64,000 bases of DNA from Mycobacterium sp. ENV421 (GTDB lineage: Bacteria > Actinomycetota > Actinomycetes > Mycobacteriales > Mycobacteriaceae): assembly GCF_002887815.1 (NCBI RefSeq), contig NZ_PDHO01000014.1, positions 82,135 to 146,134 of the forward strand, written 5' to 3'. This document shows, piece by piece, positions 34,875 through 43,299 of the stretch. Positions within the stretch are counted from its first letter, which is position 1. Every line of letters begins with the position of its first letter. Under the pieces are notes generated by a model. It saw only the letters and a list, made by a program, of their open reading frames with translations. It had not been told where the DNA came from and searched no databases. Made by a program: the position numbers and the translations under genes.

Positions 34875-36083
34875 ATGACTCTGGACTACCAGGCGATTGA
34901 CGTCGACAACCACTATTACGAGCCGACGGATTCGTTCACCCGGCATCTGCCCAAGGAGTTCAAGCGCCGTGGCGTGCAGATGCTCACCGAGGGCAAGCGC
35001 ACCTTCGCCGTCATGGGTGGCGTCGTCAACCAGTTCATCCCGAACCCGACATTCGACCCGATCATCGAGCCGGGCTGCCTGGACTTGCTGTTCCGTGGTG
35101 AGATCCCCGACGGCGTCGATCCGGGGTCGCTGATGAAGGTGGACCGGTTGGCCGATCACCCCGAGTACCAGAACCGGGACGCGCGGGTGAAGATCCTGGA
35201 CAAGCAAAACCTCGAAACCGTATTCATGCTGCCGACGTTCGCGTGCGGGGTCGAAGAAGCGCTCAAGCGCGACATCGAGGCGACGATGGCCTCGGTGCAT
35301 GCCTTCAACCTGTGGCTCGACGAGGACTGGGGCTTCGACCGGCCCGACCATCGGTTCCTCTCGGCGCCGATCATCTCGCTGGCCGACCCGGACGCGGCGG
35401 TGGCCGAGGTCGAGTTCGTGCTCGGCCGAGGCGCCAAGATCGTCTGCGTGCGGCCGGCGCCGGTGCCGGGCCGGGTCAAGCCGCGCTCGCTCGGCGATCC
35501 GCTGCACGACCCGGTGTGGGCCCGGCTCGCCGAAGCCGGCGTGCCGGTGGTGTTCCACCTGTCCGACAGTGGCTACCTGGCGATTTCGGCGCTGTGGGGT
35601 GGCACCGGGACCTTCGAAGGGTTCGGTAAGCGGGATCCGCTCGACAACGTGCTGCTCGACGACCGCGCCATCCACGACTCGATGGCGTCGATGATCGTGC
35701 ACCAGGTCTTCACCCGGCACCCCAAGCTCAAGGTGGCGAGCATCGAGAACGGCTCCTACTTCGTCTACCGCTTGATCAAGCGGCTGAAGAAAGCCGCCAA
35801 CACCGCGCCCTACCACTTCAAGGAAGACCCCGTCGCGCAGTTGACGAACAACGTCTGGATCGCCCCGTACTACGAGGACGATGTGAAACTGTTGGCTGAC
35901 ACGATCGGTGTCGAGAAGATCCTCTTCGGCTCGGACTGGCCGCACGGCGAAGGGCTGGCCGATCCGATGAGCTTCACCGCCGACATCCCGCAGTTCCCGG
36001 AGTTCAGTGCCGAAGACACCCGGAAGGTGATGCGGGACAACGCACTCGACCTGCTCGGTATCTCCGTGTCGTCGGCGGTCTGA
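34875..36083 (+). CDS. Amidohydrolase family protein (PF04909-type)
   Basis: A 402-aa TIM-barrel metal-dependent hydrolase or decarboxylase-like protein of the ACMSD superfamily. The N-terminal metal motif reads DVDNHYYEP (9-17) and the late catalytic aspartate is D354 in GSDWPHGEG. Mycobacterial relatives start DxDxHxxE rather than with a strict HxH. It is a paralogue of the protein at 40772-42010: both have FIPNPTF and GSD(W/Y)PHxEGL. Two such genes beside acyl-CoA dehydrogenases suggest ring hydrolysis or decarboxylation. The reaction is not established. Confidence 0.85.
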   Translation: MTLDYQAIDVDNHYYEPTDSFTRHLPKEFKRRGVQMLTEGKRTFAVMGGVVNQFIPNPTFDPIIEPGCLDLLFRGEIPDGVDPGSLMKVDRLADHPEYQNRDARVKILDKQNLETVFMLPTFACGVEEALKRDIEATMASVHAFNLWLDEDWGFDRPDHRFLSAPIISLADPDAAVAEVEFVLGRGAKIVCVRPAPVPGRVKPRSLGDPLHDPVWARLAEAGVPVVFHLSDSGYLAISALWGGTGTFEGFGKRDPLDNVLLDDRAIHDSMASMIVHQVFTRHPKLKVASIENGSYFVYRLIKRLKKAANTAPYHFKEDPVAQLTNNVWIAPYYEDDVKLLADTIGVEKILFGSDWPHGEGLADPMSFTADIPQFPEFSAEDTRKVMRDNALDLLGISVSSAV

Positions 36084-36086
36084 GTC

Positions 36087-37697
36087 GTGCCCGAATGGAC
36101 GATCGGTGCGGTGCTCGATGCCATTGCCGCGGTCATTCCAGACCGGCCGATGACGATCTGCGGTGATCGCATAAGCACCTTCGCCGACACGGCCGACCGC
36201 ACGCGCCGCCTGGCGAACTTTTTAGCAGGCAGGGGATTCGGCGCGCACCGCGAACGGTCCGCCCTGCAGAACTGGGAGTGCGGCCAGGACCGGGTCGCGC
36301 TGATCATGCACAACGACCTCTACCCGGACATGGTCATCGGCTGTCTCAAAGGCCGGGTCGTACCCGTCAACGTCAACCACCACTACACCCGACGCGAAGT
36401 CGCCGAGCTACTGGACTACGTCAAGCCCCGCGGCGTGATCTACCACCGCTCGCTGGGCGCCAAGTTCGCCGACGTGCTGCCTCCGGAGAGCGCCGAGCTG
36501 CTGATCTCGATCGACGACGGCAGTGAAGGGCCCAACCTGCCCGGCGCGATCGACTTGAATGATGCTCTGGCGCAGGGGGATCAGGACGCCGACATCACCC
36601 CGTCCCCAGACGATGTGCTGATGATCTGCACGGGCGGCACCACGGGCCGGCCGAAAGGGGTGATGTGGCGGCAAGCCGACACCTATGCCATCTCGATGAA
36701 CGGTGCCGATCACGAGTCGGTCGGCGAAATCCACGACAAGCTCGGCACGCCCGGTGCGCCGTGGTTCGCGGTGTCACCGCTGATGCACGCGGCCGGGATG
36801 TGGACGGCGTTCGCCGGCGTGCTGAACGGTCAGACCGTGGTGCTCTACGACTCCCCGAAGTTCGATCCGCAACGGGTGCTGTCGACCGCTCAGCGGCACA
36901 AGGTCGGCATGATGACGATGGTCGGCGACGCATACGCCGCCCCCCTGGTCGAGGAACTGCGCAGCGGCGACTACGACCTGTCGTCGTTGTTCGCGTTGGC
37001 GACGGGGGGAGCGGCGACCAACCTCAAGCACCAGCGTGCCCTGCTGGAGCTGTTGCCCGACATCATCCTGATCAACGGCTACGGATCGTCGGAGACCGGC
37101 AACGTCGGATTCGGGCGCAGCATGCGAGGCGACCACAAGGACACCTTCGAATTGCGCGACGGCGCATTGGTTCTCGCTGAGGACTACAGCCGTTTCCTCG
37201 ACGCCGGCGAAGACGAGGTCGGCTGGGTGGCCCGCGCGGGCCGGATCCCACTGGGTTACTTCGACGACGCCGAGGCCACCCGCAAGACCTTCCCCGAGGT
37301 CGACGGAGCTCGGGTGGTGATCTCCGGTGACCGCGGCTCGCTGGCGCCGGACGGAACGCTGCGGCTGTTCGGCCGGGACTCACTGGTGGTCAACACCGGC
37401 GGGGAGAAGGTATTCGTCGAGGAAGTCGAAGAGGTGCTGCGCGCGCACCCCGAGGTCGCCGACGCCCTGGTGGTGGGACGGCCCAGCGAGCGGTGGGGCC
37501 AGGAGCTCGTCGCACTGATCGCGCTGCGTGCCGAGGTGGCACACGACGCACTGCACGAGCACTGCACATCGCAGCTCGCGCGCTACAAGGCGCCGAAGGA
37601 GTTCATCGTCGTCGACCAGGTCAGGCGCCTGGGCAACGGCAAGGCCGATTATCGATGGGCCAAAGAGACTGCCAACAGCAAGGTTTCGCTGTCATGA
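36087..37697 (+). CDS. Acyl-CoA synthetase (AMP-binding, FadD-type)
   Basis: A 536-aa adenylate-forming enzyme with P-loop ICTGGTTGRPKGVMW, GYGSSETG at the A5 position, ISGDRG, GRDSLVVNTGGEKVF and the C-terminal lysine region GNGKADYRW. It resembles mycobacterial FadD proteins active on bulky or ring-containing acids. GTG 36087 lies 3 bp after the amidohydrolase stop, and the 3' end overlaps the next amidohydrolase by 4 bp. It is the only acyl-CoA synthetase in the operons carrying the TACTGTAA motif. Confidence 0.92.
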   Translation: MPEWTIGAVLDAIAAVIPDRPMTICGDRISTFADTADRTRRLANFLAGRGFGAHRERSALQNWECGQDRVALIMHNDLYPDMVIGCLKGRVVPVNVNHHYTRREVAELLDYVKPRGVIYHRSLGAKFADVLPPESAELLISIDDGSEGPNLPGAIDLNDALAQGDQDADITPSPDDVLMICTGGTTGRPKGVMWRQADTYAISMNGADHESVGEIHDKLGTPGAPWFAVSPLMHAAGMWTAFAGVLNGQTVVLYDSPKFDPQRVLSTAQRHKVGMMTMVGDAYAAPLVEELRSGDYDLSSLFALATGGAATNLKHQRALLELLPDIILINGYGSSETGNVGFGRSMRGDHKDTFELRDGALVLAEDYSRFLDAGEDEVGWVARAGRIPLGYFDDAEATRKTFPEVDGARVVISGDRGSLAPDGTLRLFGRDSLVVNTGGEKVFVEEVEEVLRAHPEVADALVVGRPSERWGQELVALIALRAEVAHDALHEHCTSQLARYKAPKEFIVVDQVRRLGNGKADYRWAKETANSKVSLS

Positions 37698-38521
37698 CAC
37701 GCAAGGTGATAGACGGTCTGGTCAATGTCCACTTCGGTGAGGCCGAGCAGCAGCCGGGTTGGATGCTCAAGGTCCGTGACGACTATTTCAAGGGTCCGCA
37801 GTCGATGTTCGCCCCGGTGGACATGGCCGAGTTGCTCGACGAGATGGACACCCAGGGTGTGCAAAAGGCCGTCCTGATGGACAACATCGTCAAGCCGTCC
37901 GTCACCGCGCGCAAGTTCGCCGAAACGCGCCCGGACCGGTTCGCACTGGCGATGGGGGGCTTCAACCTGCTCAGGCCGATGCCCACCTTGCGGGAGCTGA
38001 CCGCGGTCGTCGCCGACCTGCCTGTTGTGTATGCCGCTGTGGGGCCGAGCTTCTGGGGTGACGCGCAGTATCCGCCCAGCGATGCCGTCTACTACCCGCT
38101 GTACACCAAGTGCGCGGAGTTGGAGCTGCCGCTGTGTCTGAATACCGGACTGCCCGGCCCGCCGATTCCCGGTGAGGTGCAGAATCCGATCCATCTGGAC
38201 CGGGTGTGTGTGCGGTTCCCGGAACTGCGGCTGTGCATGATCCACGGCGCCGACCCCTGGTGGGACGTCGCAATCCGGTTGATGATCAAGTACGAGAATC
38301 TGCGGCTGATGACCTCGGCGTGGTCACCGAAACGATTGCCGGACAGCTTACTTCACTACATGCGCACCCGCGGACCGAACAAGGTGATGTTCGGCTCCGA
38401 CTGGCCGGTGCTCAGAATGCACCGCGTGGTACCGGAAGCCGAGGCGCTGGAGTTACCGCCGGAAGTCCTCGACAACTATCTGTACAACAATGCCAACGAT
38501 TTCTTCTTCAGGGAGCGCTGA
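37694..38521 (+). CDS. Amidohydrolase family protein, short form
   Basis: A 275-aa PF04909-type protein, about 130 residues shorter than its two neighbours. The GSDWPVLR motif (about 233-240) and an IHGADPWWD block are present, but the N-terminal metal motif is reduced to GLVNVHFGE. Metal binding may thus be altered. ATG 37694 overlaps the synthetase stop by 4 bp and the stop abuts the next ATG. The substrate is unknown. Confidence 0.8.
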   Translation: MTRKVIDGLVNVHFGEAEQQPGWMLKVRDDYFKGPQSMFAPVDMAELLDEMDTQGVQKAVLMDNIVKPSVTARKFAETRPDRFALAMGGFNLLRPMPTLRELTAVVADLPVVYAAVGPSFWGDAQYPPSDAVYYPLYTKCAELELPLCLNTGLPGPPIPGEVQNPIHLDRVCVRFPELRLCMIHGADPWWDVAIRLMIKYENLRLMTSAWSPKRLPDSLLHYMRTRGPNKVMFGSDWPVLRMHRVVPEAEALELPPEVLDNYLYNNANDFFFRER

Positions 38522-39568
38522 ATGGACCGCTACGAACTGCGCAGGCTCGACTACAGCCTCTCCGAGGACCACACCGATCTGCAGACCGCCTATCGGCAGT
38601 TCTTCAAAACCCACAGCACGATCGAGACGGTGCGGGCCGCCGAGGCCACCGGCTTCGACAAGAGTCTGTGGGAACGGTTGTGCGCCATGGGCGCAACGAC
38701 CATGGCCGTCCCGGAATCGGCCGGTGGCGACGGTGCCACGCTGGTGGACCTGACGTTGGTGGCCGAGGAGCTCGGGCGATACATCGCGCCGGTGCCGTGG
38801 ATCGACCACGTTTGCGCTGCCCGTCTGCTGGCCGGCTTGGGCGCGCTCACCGATGAGGTGATGAGCGGCACCCAGATCGTCGGCCTGGACGCCTCGCTGG
38901 ACAGTGCCTCGGGGGTGCGGCTCATCCCGACCGGGTCGATCGCCGACCACATCATCATCCGCGACGGCGCACAAGGTGAAGACGTCGTGCTCCTCTCTTT
39001 CGGTACGCGTCCGGCCAAGGTCGACAACATCGGCCGGCTCCCGATGGCCTGGGTCGATCCGGCGGCCGCGGACAGCCGCACGGTGCTGGGCAGTGGGCCG
39101 GCCGCGCTCGCCGAATATGCTCGGGCGCTGGATGAATGGCGGCTGTTGACGGCATCCGCGCTTGTCGGCTTGGTCGAGGAGACCATGACCATCGCCGCCG
39201 AGTTCGCGAAGTCTCGCTACACCCTGGGCGTCCCGATCGCCACGCTGCAGGCCATCTCGCACCCGTTGGCCAACATGGTGATCACCGTCGAAGGCGGCCG
39301 CAACCTGGCGCGCCGCGCCGCATGGTTCCTCGACAACGAGCCGCACGCGCGTCCCGAGTTGGCGCCGTCGGCGTTCGTGTTCATGGCCGAAGAGGCGGCC
39401 AAGGCGGCGACGATGGCCGTGCACATCCAGGGTGGCCTCGGGGTGTCCTCGGAGGCGGCCGCGACCGCGTACCTGGTGCGGGCCAGGGGCTGGCCGCTGG
39501 CCGGTGGTGATCCCGGCGCAAGCGCCAAGCAGATCGGGCGCCTGCTGGCAGACCGCGAAACCGCATAG
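38522..39568 (+). CDS. Short acyl-CoA dehydrogenase (FadE-type; probable heteromeric partner)
   Basis: A 348-aa acyl-CoA dehydrogenase of the short divergent type. The fold is clear (ESAGGDGATLVDLTLVAEELG; SRYTLGVPIATLQAISHPLANM; VHIQGGLGVSSEAAA), but the C-terminal YEGT-type motif is absent. In mycobacterial steroid catabolism such subunits pair with a second dehydrogenase encoded next door to make an alpha2beta2 enzyme. The partner here would be 39576-40775, seven bases downstream, or its paralogue at 42118. Heteromer formation is inference. Confidence 0.85.
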   Translation: MDRYELRRLDYSLSEDHTDLQTAYRQFFKTHSTIETVRAAEATGFDKSLWERLCAMGATTMAVPESAGGDGATLVDLTLVAEELGRYIAPVPWIDHVCAARLLAGLGALTDEVMSGTQIVGLDASLDSASGVRLIPTGSIADHIIIRDGAQGEDVVLLSFGTRPAKVDNIGRLPMAWVDPAAADSRTVLGSGPAALAEYARALDEWRLLTASALVGLVEETMTIAAEFAKSRYTLGVPIATLQAISHPLANMVITVEGGRNLARRAAWFLDNEPHARPELAPSAFVFMAEEAAKAATMAVHIQGGLGVSSEAAATAYLVRARGWPLAGGDPGASAKQIGRLLADRETA

Positions 39569-39575
39569 GGCAGTC

Positions 39576-40775
39576 ATGGATTTCTCACGCGTAGAGCTGA
39601 CCCGCGAGGACCAACGGTTCCTCGACGAGGTCCGGGACTTCCTGACAACCCACATCACCGACGAGGTGATCCGGCACGACCGGGAGACCGGCGACAACTT
39701 CCACGAGGGTGTGCACCTGGCACTGGGCGCGGCCGGATACCTCGAGGCCGAGTGGAAACCAGAATCCGAGGGCGGCTTCACTCGGGTCCGCCGCCGGATC
39801 TGGGAACTGGAGAAGCGCCGGTTCGCGGTCCCGTGGGTGACCTGGGGGACCACGTCGATGGTGGCACGGTCGGTCGACACGTTCGGCTCCGAGGAAGTCA
39901 AAGCCGAGGTCTTGCCAGGGGTTTTCAGCGGGCACGTCCGGCTGTGTCTGGGCTATACCGAGCCCGAGGGCGGTTCGGATGTCGCCACCTGCAAAACCCG
40001 CGCGGTTCGGGAAGCGGATGGGTCGAGCTGGATCATAACTGGCTCCAAGATGTTCACCACCGGTGCGCACAACTGCCAGTACGTCTTCCTGATCACCAAC
40101 ACCGATCCCGATGCGCCGAAGCACAAGAGCCTCACCATGTTTCTCGTTCCGCTGGACCTGCCCGGCATCGAGATCCAGGGTCTGCGCACCGTCGACGGTG
40201 ACCGGACCAACATCGTCTATTACAGCGACGTCCGGGTCGACGACAAGTACCGCCTCGGCGAGGTCAACGGCGGCTGGACGGTCCTGCGCGAACCGCTCAA
40301 CGTCGAGCACGGGGCGGTGGCCGCCGCCGCCGACGGCCTGGCGGATGTGTCGATCATGATGCACCAGGCGAACTTCATGGCCACCGCGGTCGACAAGGCG
40401 GCCGCCGCCGTCGGCCGGTCCGACCCCAACGGGCGGCGTGCGGTCGACGACGGTGCGGTGTCGTACCGACTGGGGCGTAGCGCGGCCCGGATGGAGGCCG
40501 CCCTGAGTTCGCCGAGTCTCTACGGCCGGGTTGCGATCGCACAGACCATGCGCGATATCTCACCTGACCTGATGGACATTCTCGGTGCCGCGGCGGCACT
40601 TCCGGTGGAGACCGACGGCGCTGCCGACGACGGGGCGTCGGAGTACGTGTACCGCTTCGCGCCGCTGTCCGGAATCTACGGCGGCACGCTGGAGGTCTTC
40701 CGCAACATGATCGGCCAATACGTGCTGGGGCTGGGCAAGCCCGCGTACGCACCTGCACCGAAGAAGGTGTCATGA
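39576..40775 (+). CDS. Acyl-CoA dehydrogenase (FadE-type)
   Basis: A 399-aa dehydrogenase with LGYTEPEGGSDVATCKTRA at the FAD/acyl region and IYGGTLEVFRN near the C-terminus. The usual catalytic glutamate of YEGT is a glycine, so any base must lie elsewhere, as in some heteromeric or isovaleryl-type enzymes. By eye it is about two-thirds identical to 42118-43299. ATG 39576 follows the short dehydrogenase by 7 bp, and its end overlaps the amidohydrolase at 40772 by 4 bp. Confidence 0.9.
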   Translation: MDFSRVELTREDQRFLDEVRDFLTTHITDEVIRHDRETGDNFHEGVHLALGAAGYLEAEWKPESEGGFTRVRRRIWELEKRRFAVPWVTWGTTSMVARSVDTFGSEEVKAEVLPGVFSGHVRLCLGYTEPEGGSDVATCKTRAVREADGSSWIITGSKMFTTGAHNCQYVFLITNTDPDAPKHKSLTMFLVPLDLPGIEIQGLRTVDGDRTNIVYYSDVRVDDKYRLGEVNGGWTVLREPLNVEHGAVAAAADGLADVSIMMHQANFMATAVDKAAAAVGRSDPNGRRAVDDGAVSYRLGRSAARMEAALSSPSLYGRVAIAQTMRDISPDLMDILGAAAALPVETDGAADDGASEYVYRFAPLSGIYGGTLEVFRNMIGQYVLGLGKPAYAPAPKKVS

Positions 40776-42010
40776 CCGGAGCGCAGCGGCGCGACGTACC
40801 GATCTTCGACGCCGATCAGCACATGTACGAGACACCCGAGGCGCTCACCCGGTACCTCCCTGAGCGCTATCGCTATGCGGTGCAGTACGCGCAAATAGGC
40901 AAGCAGACCAGGCTGGTGATCAACTCCCGCGTCAGCGACTTCATCCCGAACCCGACGTTCGAACGGGTCGCCGCCCCCGGCGCGCACGAGAAGTTCTTCG
41001 CAGGCGAGAACGCCGAAGGCCTGACGCTGCGCGAAATGCAAGGCCCCGCAATCGAAGCGCCGGCCGCCACCAGAAATCCGGCGGACCGGATCGCCGAACT
41101 CGACCGTCAGGGTGTCGTCGAGGCGCTGAACTATCCGACGCTGGCCAGCCTCGTCGAGCACTCGTCGGCCGACGACCCCGAGCTGACGCTGGCGATCATC
41201 CATGCGCTCAATCAGTGGATGGCCGAGCACTGGGGCTTTGCGTACGAGAACCGGGTGTTCTCCACGCCGATCATCAACCTCTCCGAAGTCGACGGTGCGC
41301 AACGCGAACTCGAGTACCTGCTGTCCGCCGGGGCCAAGGTTGCGTTGATCAAGCCGGGTCCGGTTCGCGGTGTGCACGGGTGGCGCTCACCGGCCCTGCC
41401 GGAGTTCGATCCGTTCTGGCGAGACGTCGAGGCGGCCGGCCTGCCGATCGTGCTGCACGCGAGTTACCCGCCGCTCGACGAGTACGTCGGCAAGTGGGAG
41501 CCGCCGCACACCCAGAACTTCATGGCGATCAGTGCGTTCCGGTGGATGGTGCTGGGCCACCGCGAGATCGCCGACATGATCACCAGCCTGATCTGTCACG
41601 GCACGCTGACCCGGTTCCCGAACCTGCGGATCGCCAGCGTCGAGAACGGCAGCTCATGGATCGTCCCGCTGTTCAACGACTTCGACGACCTGTACAAGAA
41701 GATGCCGCAGAACTTCCCCGAGCACCCGCACGACGTGTTCCGGCGCAACATCTGGGTCAGCCCGTTCTGGGAGGGCAGCGTCTCGGATGTGGTGAACACC
41801 GTCGGCTGGGACAAGGTGCTGTTCGGGTCGGACTACCCGCACCCGGAGGGACTGGCCGAGCCGCGCGGGTTCTGGAAGTACGCCGAAGGCATGGACGAAC
41901 GCCGAACCTACGACTTCATGGGTGACAACGCCCGCCGGTTCATGGGTCTGCCGCTGGCCAACCCGGACCCCGCTGCCGTCAACCCGCCGGAGCTGGCCGT
42001 GCCGTCCTAG
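40772..42010 (+). CDS. Amidohydrolase family protein (PF04909-type)
   Basis: A 412-aa TIM-barrel protein with N-terminal FDADQHMYETPE, FIPNPTFERV and the late GSDYPHPEGL motif containing the metal-contact aspartate. It is a paralogue of 34875-36083. It overlaps the preceding acyl-CoA dehydrogenase by 4 bp and is followed by another, so the operon has alternating amidohydrolase and dehydrogenase genes, apparently from duplication. Downstream lies a 107-bp gap with a 12-bp inverted repeat. Confidence 0.85.
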   Translation: MTGAQRRDVPIFDADQHMYETPEALTRYLPERYRYAVQYAQIGKQTRLVINSRVSDFIPNPTFERVAAPGAHEKFFAGENAEGLTLREMQGPAIEAPAATRNPADRIAELDRQGVVEALNYPTLASLVEHSSADDPELTLAIIHALNQWMAEHWGFAYENRVFSTPIINLSEVDGAQRELEYLLSAGAKVALIKPGPVRGVHGWRSPALPEFDPFWRDVEAAGLPIVLHASYPPLDEYVGKWEPPHTQNFMAISAFRWMVLGHREIADMITSLICHGTLTRFPNLRIASVENGSSWIVPLFNDFDDLYKKMPQNFPEHPHDVFRRNIWVSPFWEGSVSDVVNTVGWDKVLFGSDYPHPEGLAEPRGFWKYAEGMDERRTYDFMGDNARRFMGLPLANPDPAAVNPPELAVPS

Positions 42011-42029
42011 CGCCCCCACTGCCGTGAGC

Positions 42030-42076
42030 CTGTAGTTATCGCGACCGCCACTCGAACTTCCGTCCGGTAACTACAG
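42030..42076. repeat. Inverted repeat between operon genes
   Basis: CTGTAGTTATCG (42030-42041) and CGGTAACTACAG (42065-42076) pair over 12 bp with one T/G wobble and a 23-nt loop. It is in the only sizeable gap (107 bp) of the 34019-44501 operon, so it may be an attenuator, RNA-processing site or weak terminator. It does not match the 19-bp island operator. Confidence 0.5.
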
Positions 42077-42117
42077 CCTCGGTGACGACGACCGCCGATA
42101 GCGATACAGGAGTTGCC

Positions 42118-43299
42118 ATGGATTTCACCGAAGTCGAGCTGACCGCCGACGATGTGGCCTTCCAGCGCGAGCTGCGGGCGTTCCTGGCCGATTTGGTGAC
42201 CGACGAGGTGCGTCTGCGGGACCGCCAGACGGGGGACAATTTCGACGAGGGGGTGCACCTGGCCCTCGGTGCCAGAGGTTTCCTGGAAAAGGAATACCGG
42301 ACGGGATACGATGGCGGCTTCACCCGCATTCAGCGCCGTATCTGGGATCTCGAGCGTCGCCGGGCGCACGTGCCGTGGGTGACATGGGGGACCACCGTGA
42401 TGGTGGCCAAGGCGGTCGCCGCGTTCGGCAAGCCGGAGCTGGTTGACGACGTGCTGCCGCGAGTCTTCGACGGCACGGCACGAATGTGTCTGGGTTACAC
42501 CGAACCTGAGGGTGGTTCGGACGTGGCCACCTGCAGGACCCGCGCCGTCCGGGACGGCGACCAGTGGGTGATCAACGGTTCGAAGATGTTCACCACCGGC
42601 GCACACAACTGCCAATACGTGTTCCTGCTGACCAACAGCGACCCGACAGCGCCGAAACACAAGAGCCTGAGCATGTTTCTGGTGCCGCTGGACACCCCGG
42701 GCATCGAGATCCAGGGCATCCGAACCGTCGACGGCGACCGCACGAACATCGTGTACTACACCGACGTCCGTGTCGACGAGAAGTATCTGCTCGGCGAAGC
42801 CAACGGGGGCTGGACGGTACTGCGCGGACCGCTCGACGCCGAACACGGGGCCGCGCCGACGGAAGCAGACGGACTCTCCGACGTGTCGATCATGGCTCAT
42901 CAAGCCGGGGTGATGGCCGCCGCCGTCGATGCCGTTGCCGCCCGGGCCGGGCAGGTCGACGCCGCCGGGCGACGGATGGTGGACGACGGCGCGGTCGCCC
43001 ACCGGCTCGGCCGCAGCGCCGCGCGGCTGGAGGCATCCCTGTCCACGCCAAGCATTTTCGGGCGGGTGGCGCAAGCCCAGACGATGCGCGACATCGCACC
43101 GGACCTGATGGATCTGGCCGGTGCCGCCTCGGTGTTGCCGGTGGACACCGATGGGGCGGCCGACAACGGTGCTTCTGAATATGCCTTCCGGTTCGCGCCG
43201 TTGTTCGGGATCTACGGCGGCACGCTCGAGGTGTTCCGCAACATGATCGCGCAGCACGTGCTCGGGCTCGGCAAGCCCAACTATTCGCCGCCACGATGA
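42118..43299 (+). CDS. Acyl-CoA dehydrogenase (FadE-type)
   Basis: A 393-aa dehydrogenase, close paralogue of 39576-40775. Shared blocks include WVTWGTT, LGYTEPEGGSDVATC, SKMFTTGAHNCQYVF and the IYGGTLEVFRN C-terminus with glycine at the usual catalytic glutamate position. ATG 42118 has CAGGAG five bases upstream; an earlier in-frame ATG is less good. It overlaps the P450 gene by 4 bp. The tandem copies probably handle related intermediates or replace one another as partners of the short dehydrogenase. Confidence 0.9.
   Translation: MDFTEVELTADDVAFQRELRAFLADLVTDEVRLRDRQTGDNFDEGVHLALGARGFLEKEYRTGYDGGFTRIQRRIWDLERRRAHVPWVTWGTTVMVAKAVAAFGKPELVDDVLPRVFDGTARMCLGYTEPEGGSDVATCRTRAVRDGDQWVINGSKMFTTGAHNCQYVFLLTNSDPTAPKHKSLSMFLVPLDTPGIEIQGIRTVDGDRTNIVYYTDVRVDEKYLLGEANGGWTVLRGPLDAEHGAAPTEADGLSDVSIMAHQAGVMAAAVDAVAARAGQVDAAGRRMVDDGAVAHRLGRSAARLEASLSTPSIFGRVAQAQTMRDIAPDLMDLAGAASVLPVDTDGAADNGASEYAFRFAPLFGIYGGTLEVFRNMIAQHVLGLGKPNYSPPR

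Noticed and set aside
42030..42076. The CTGTAG...CTACAG repeat as a member of the island operator set
   Set aside because: The arms differ from TACTGTAA/TTACAGTA and the 23-nt spacing is unlike the 3-nt spacing of the operator.
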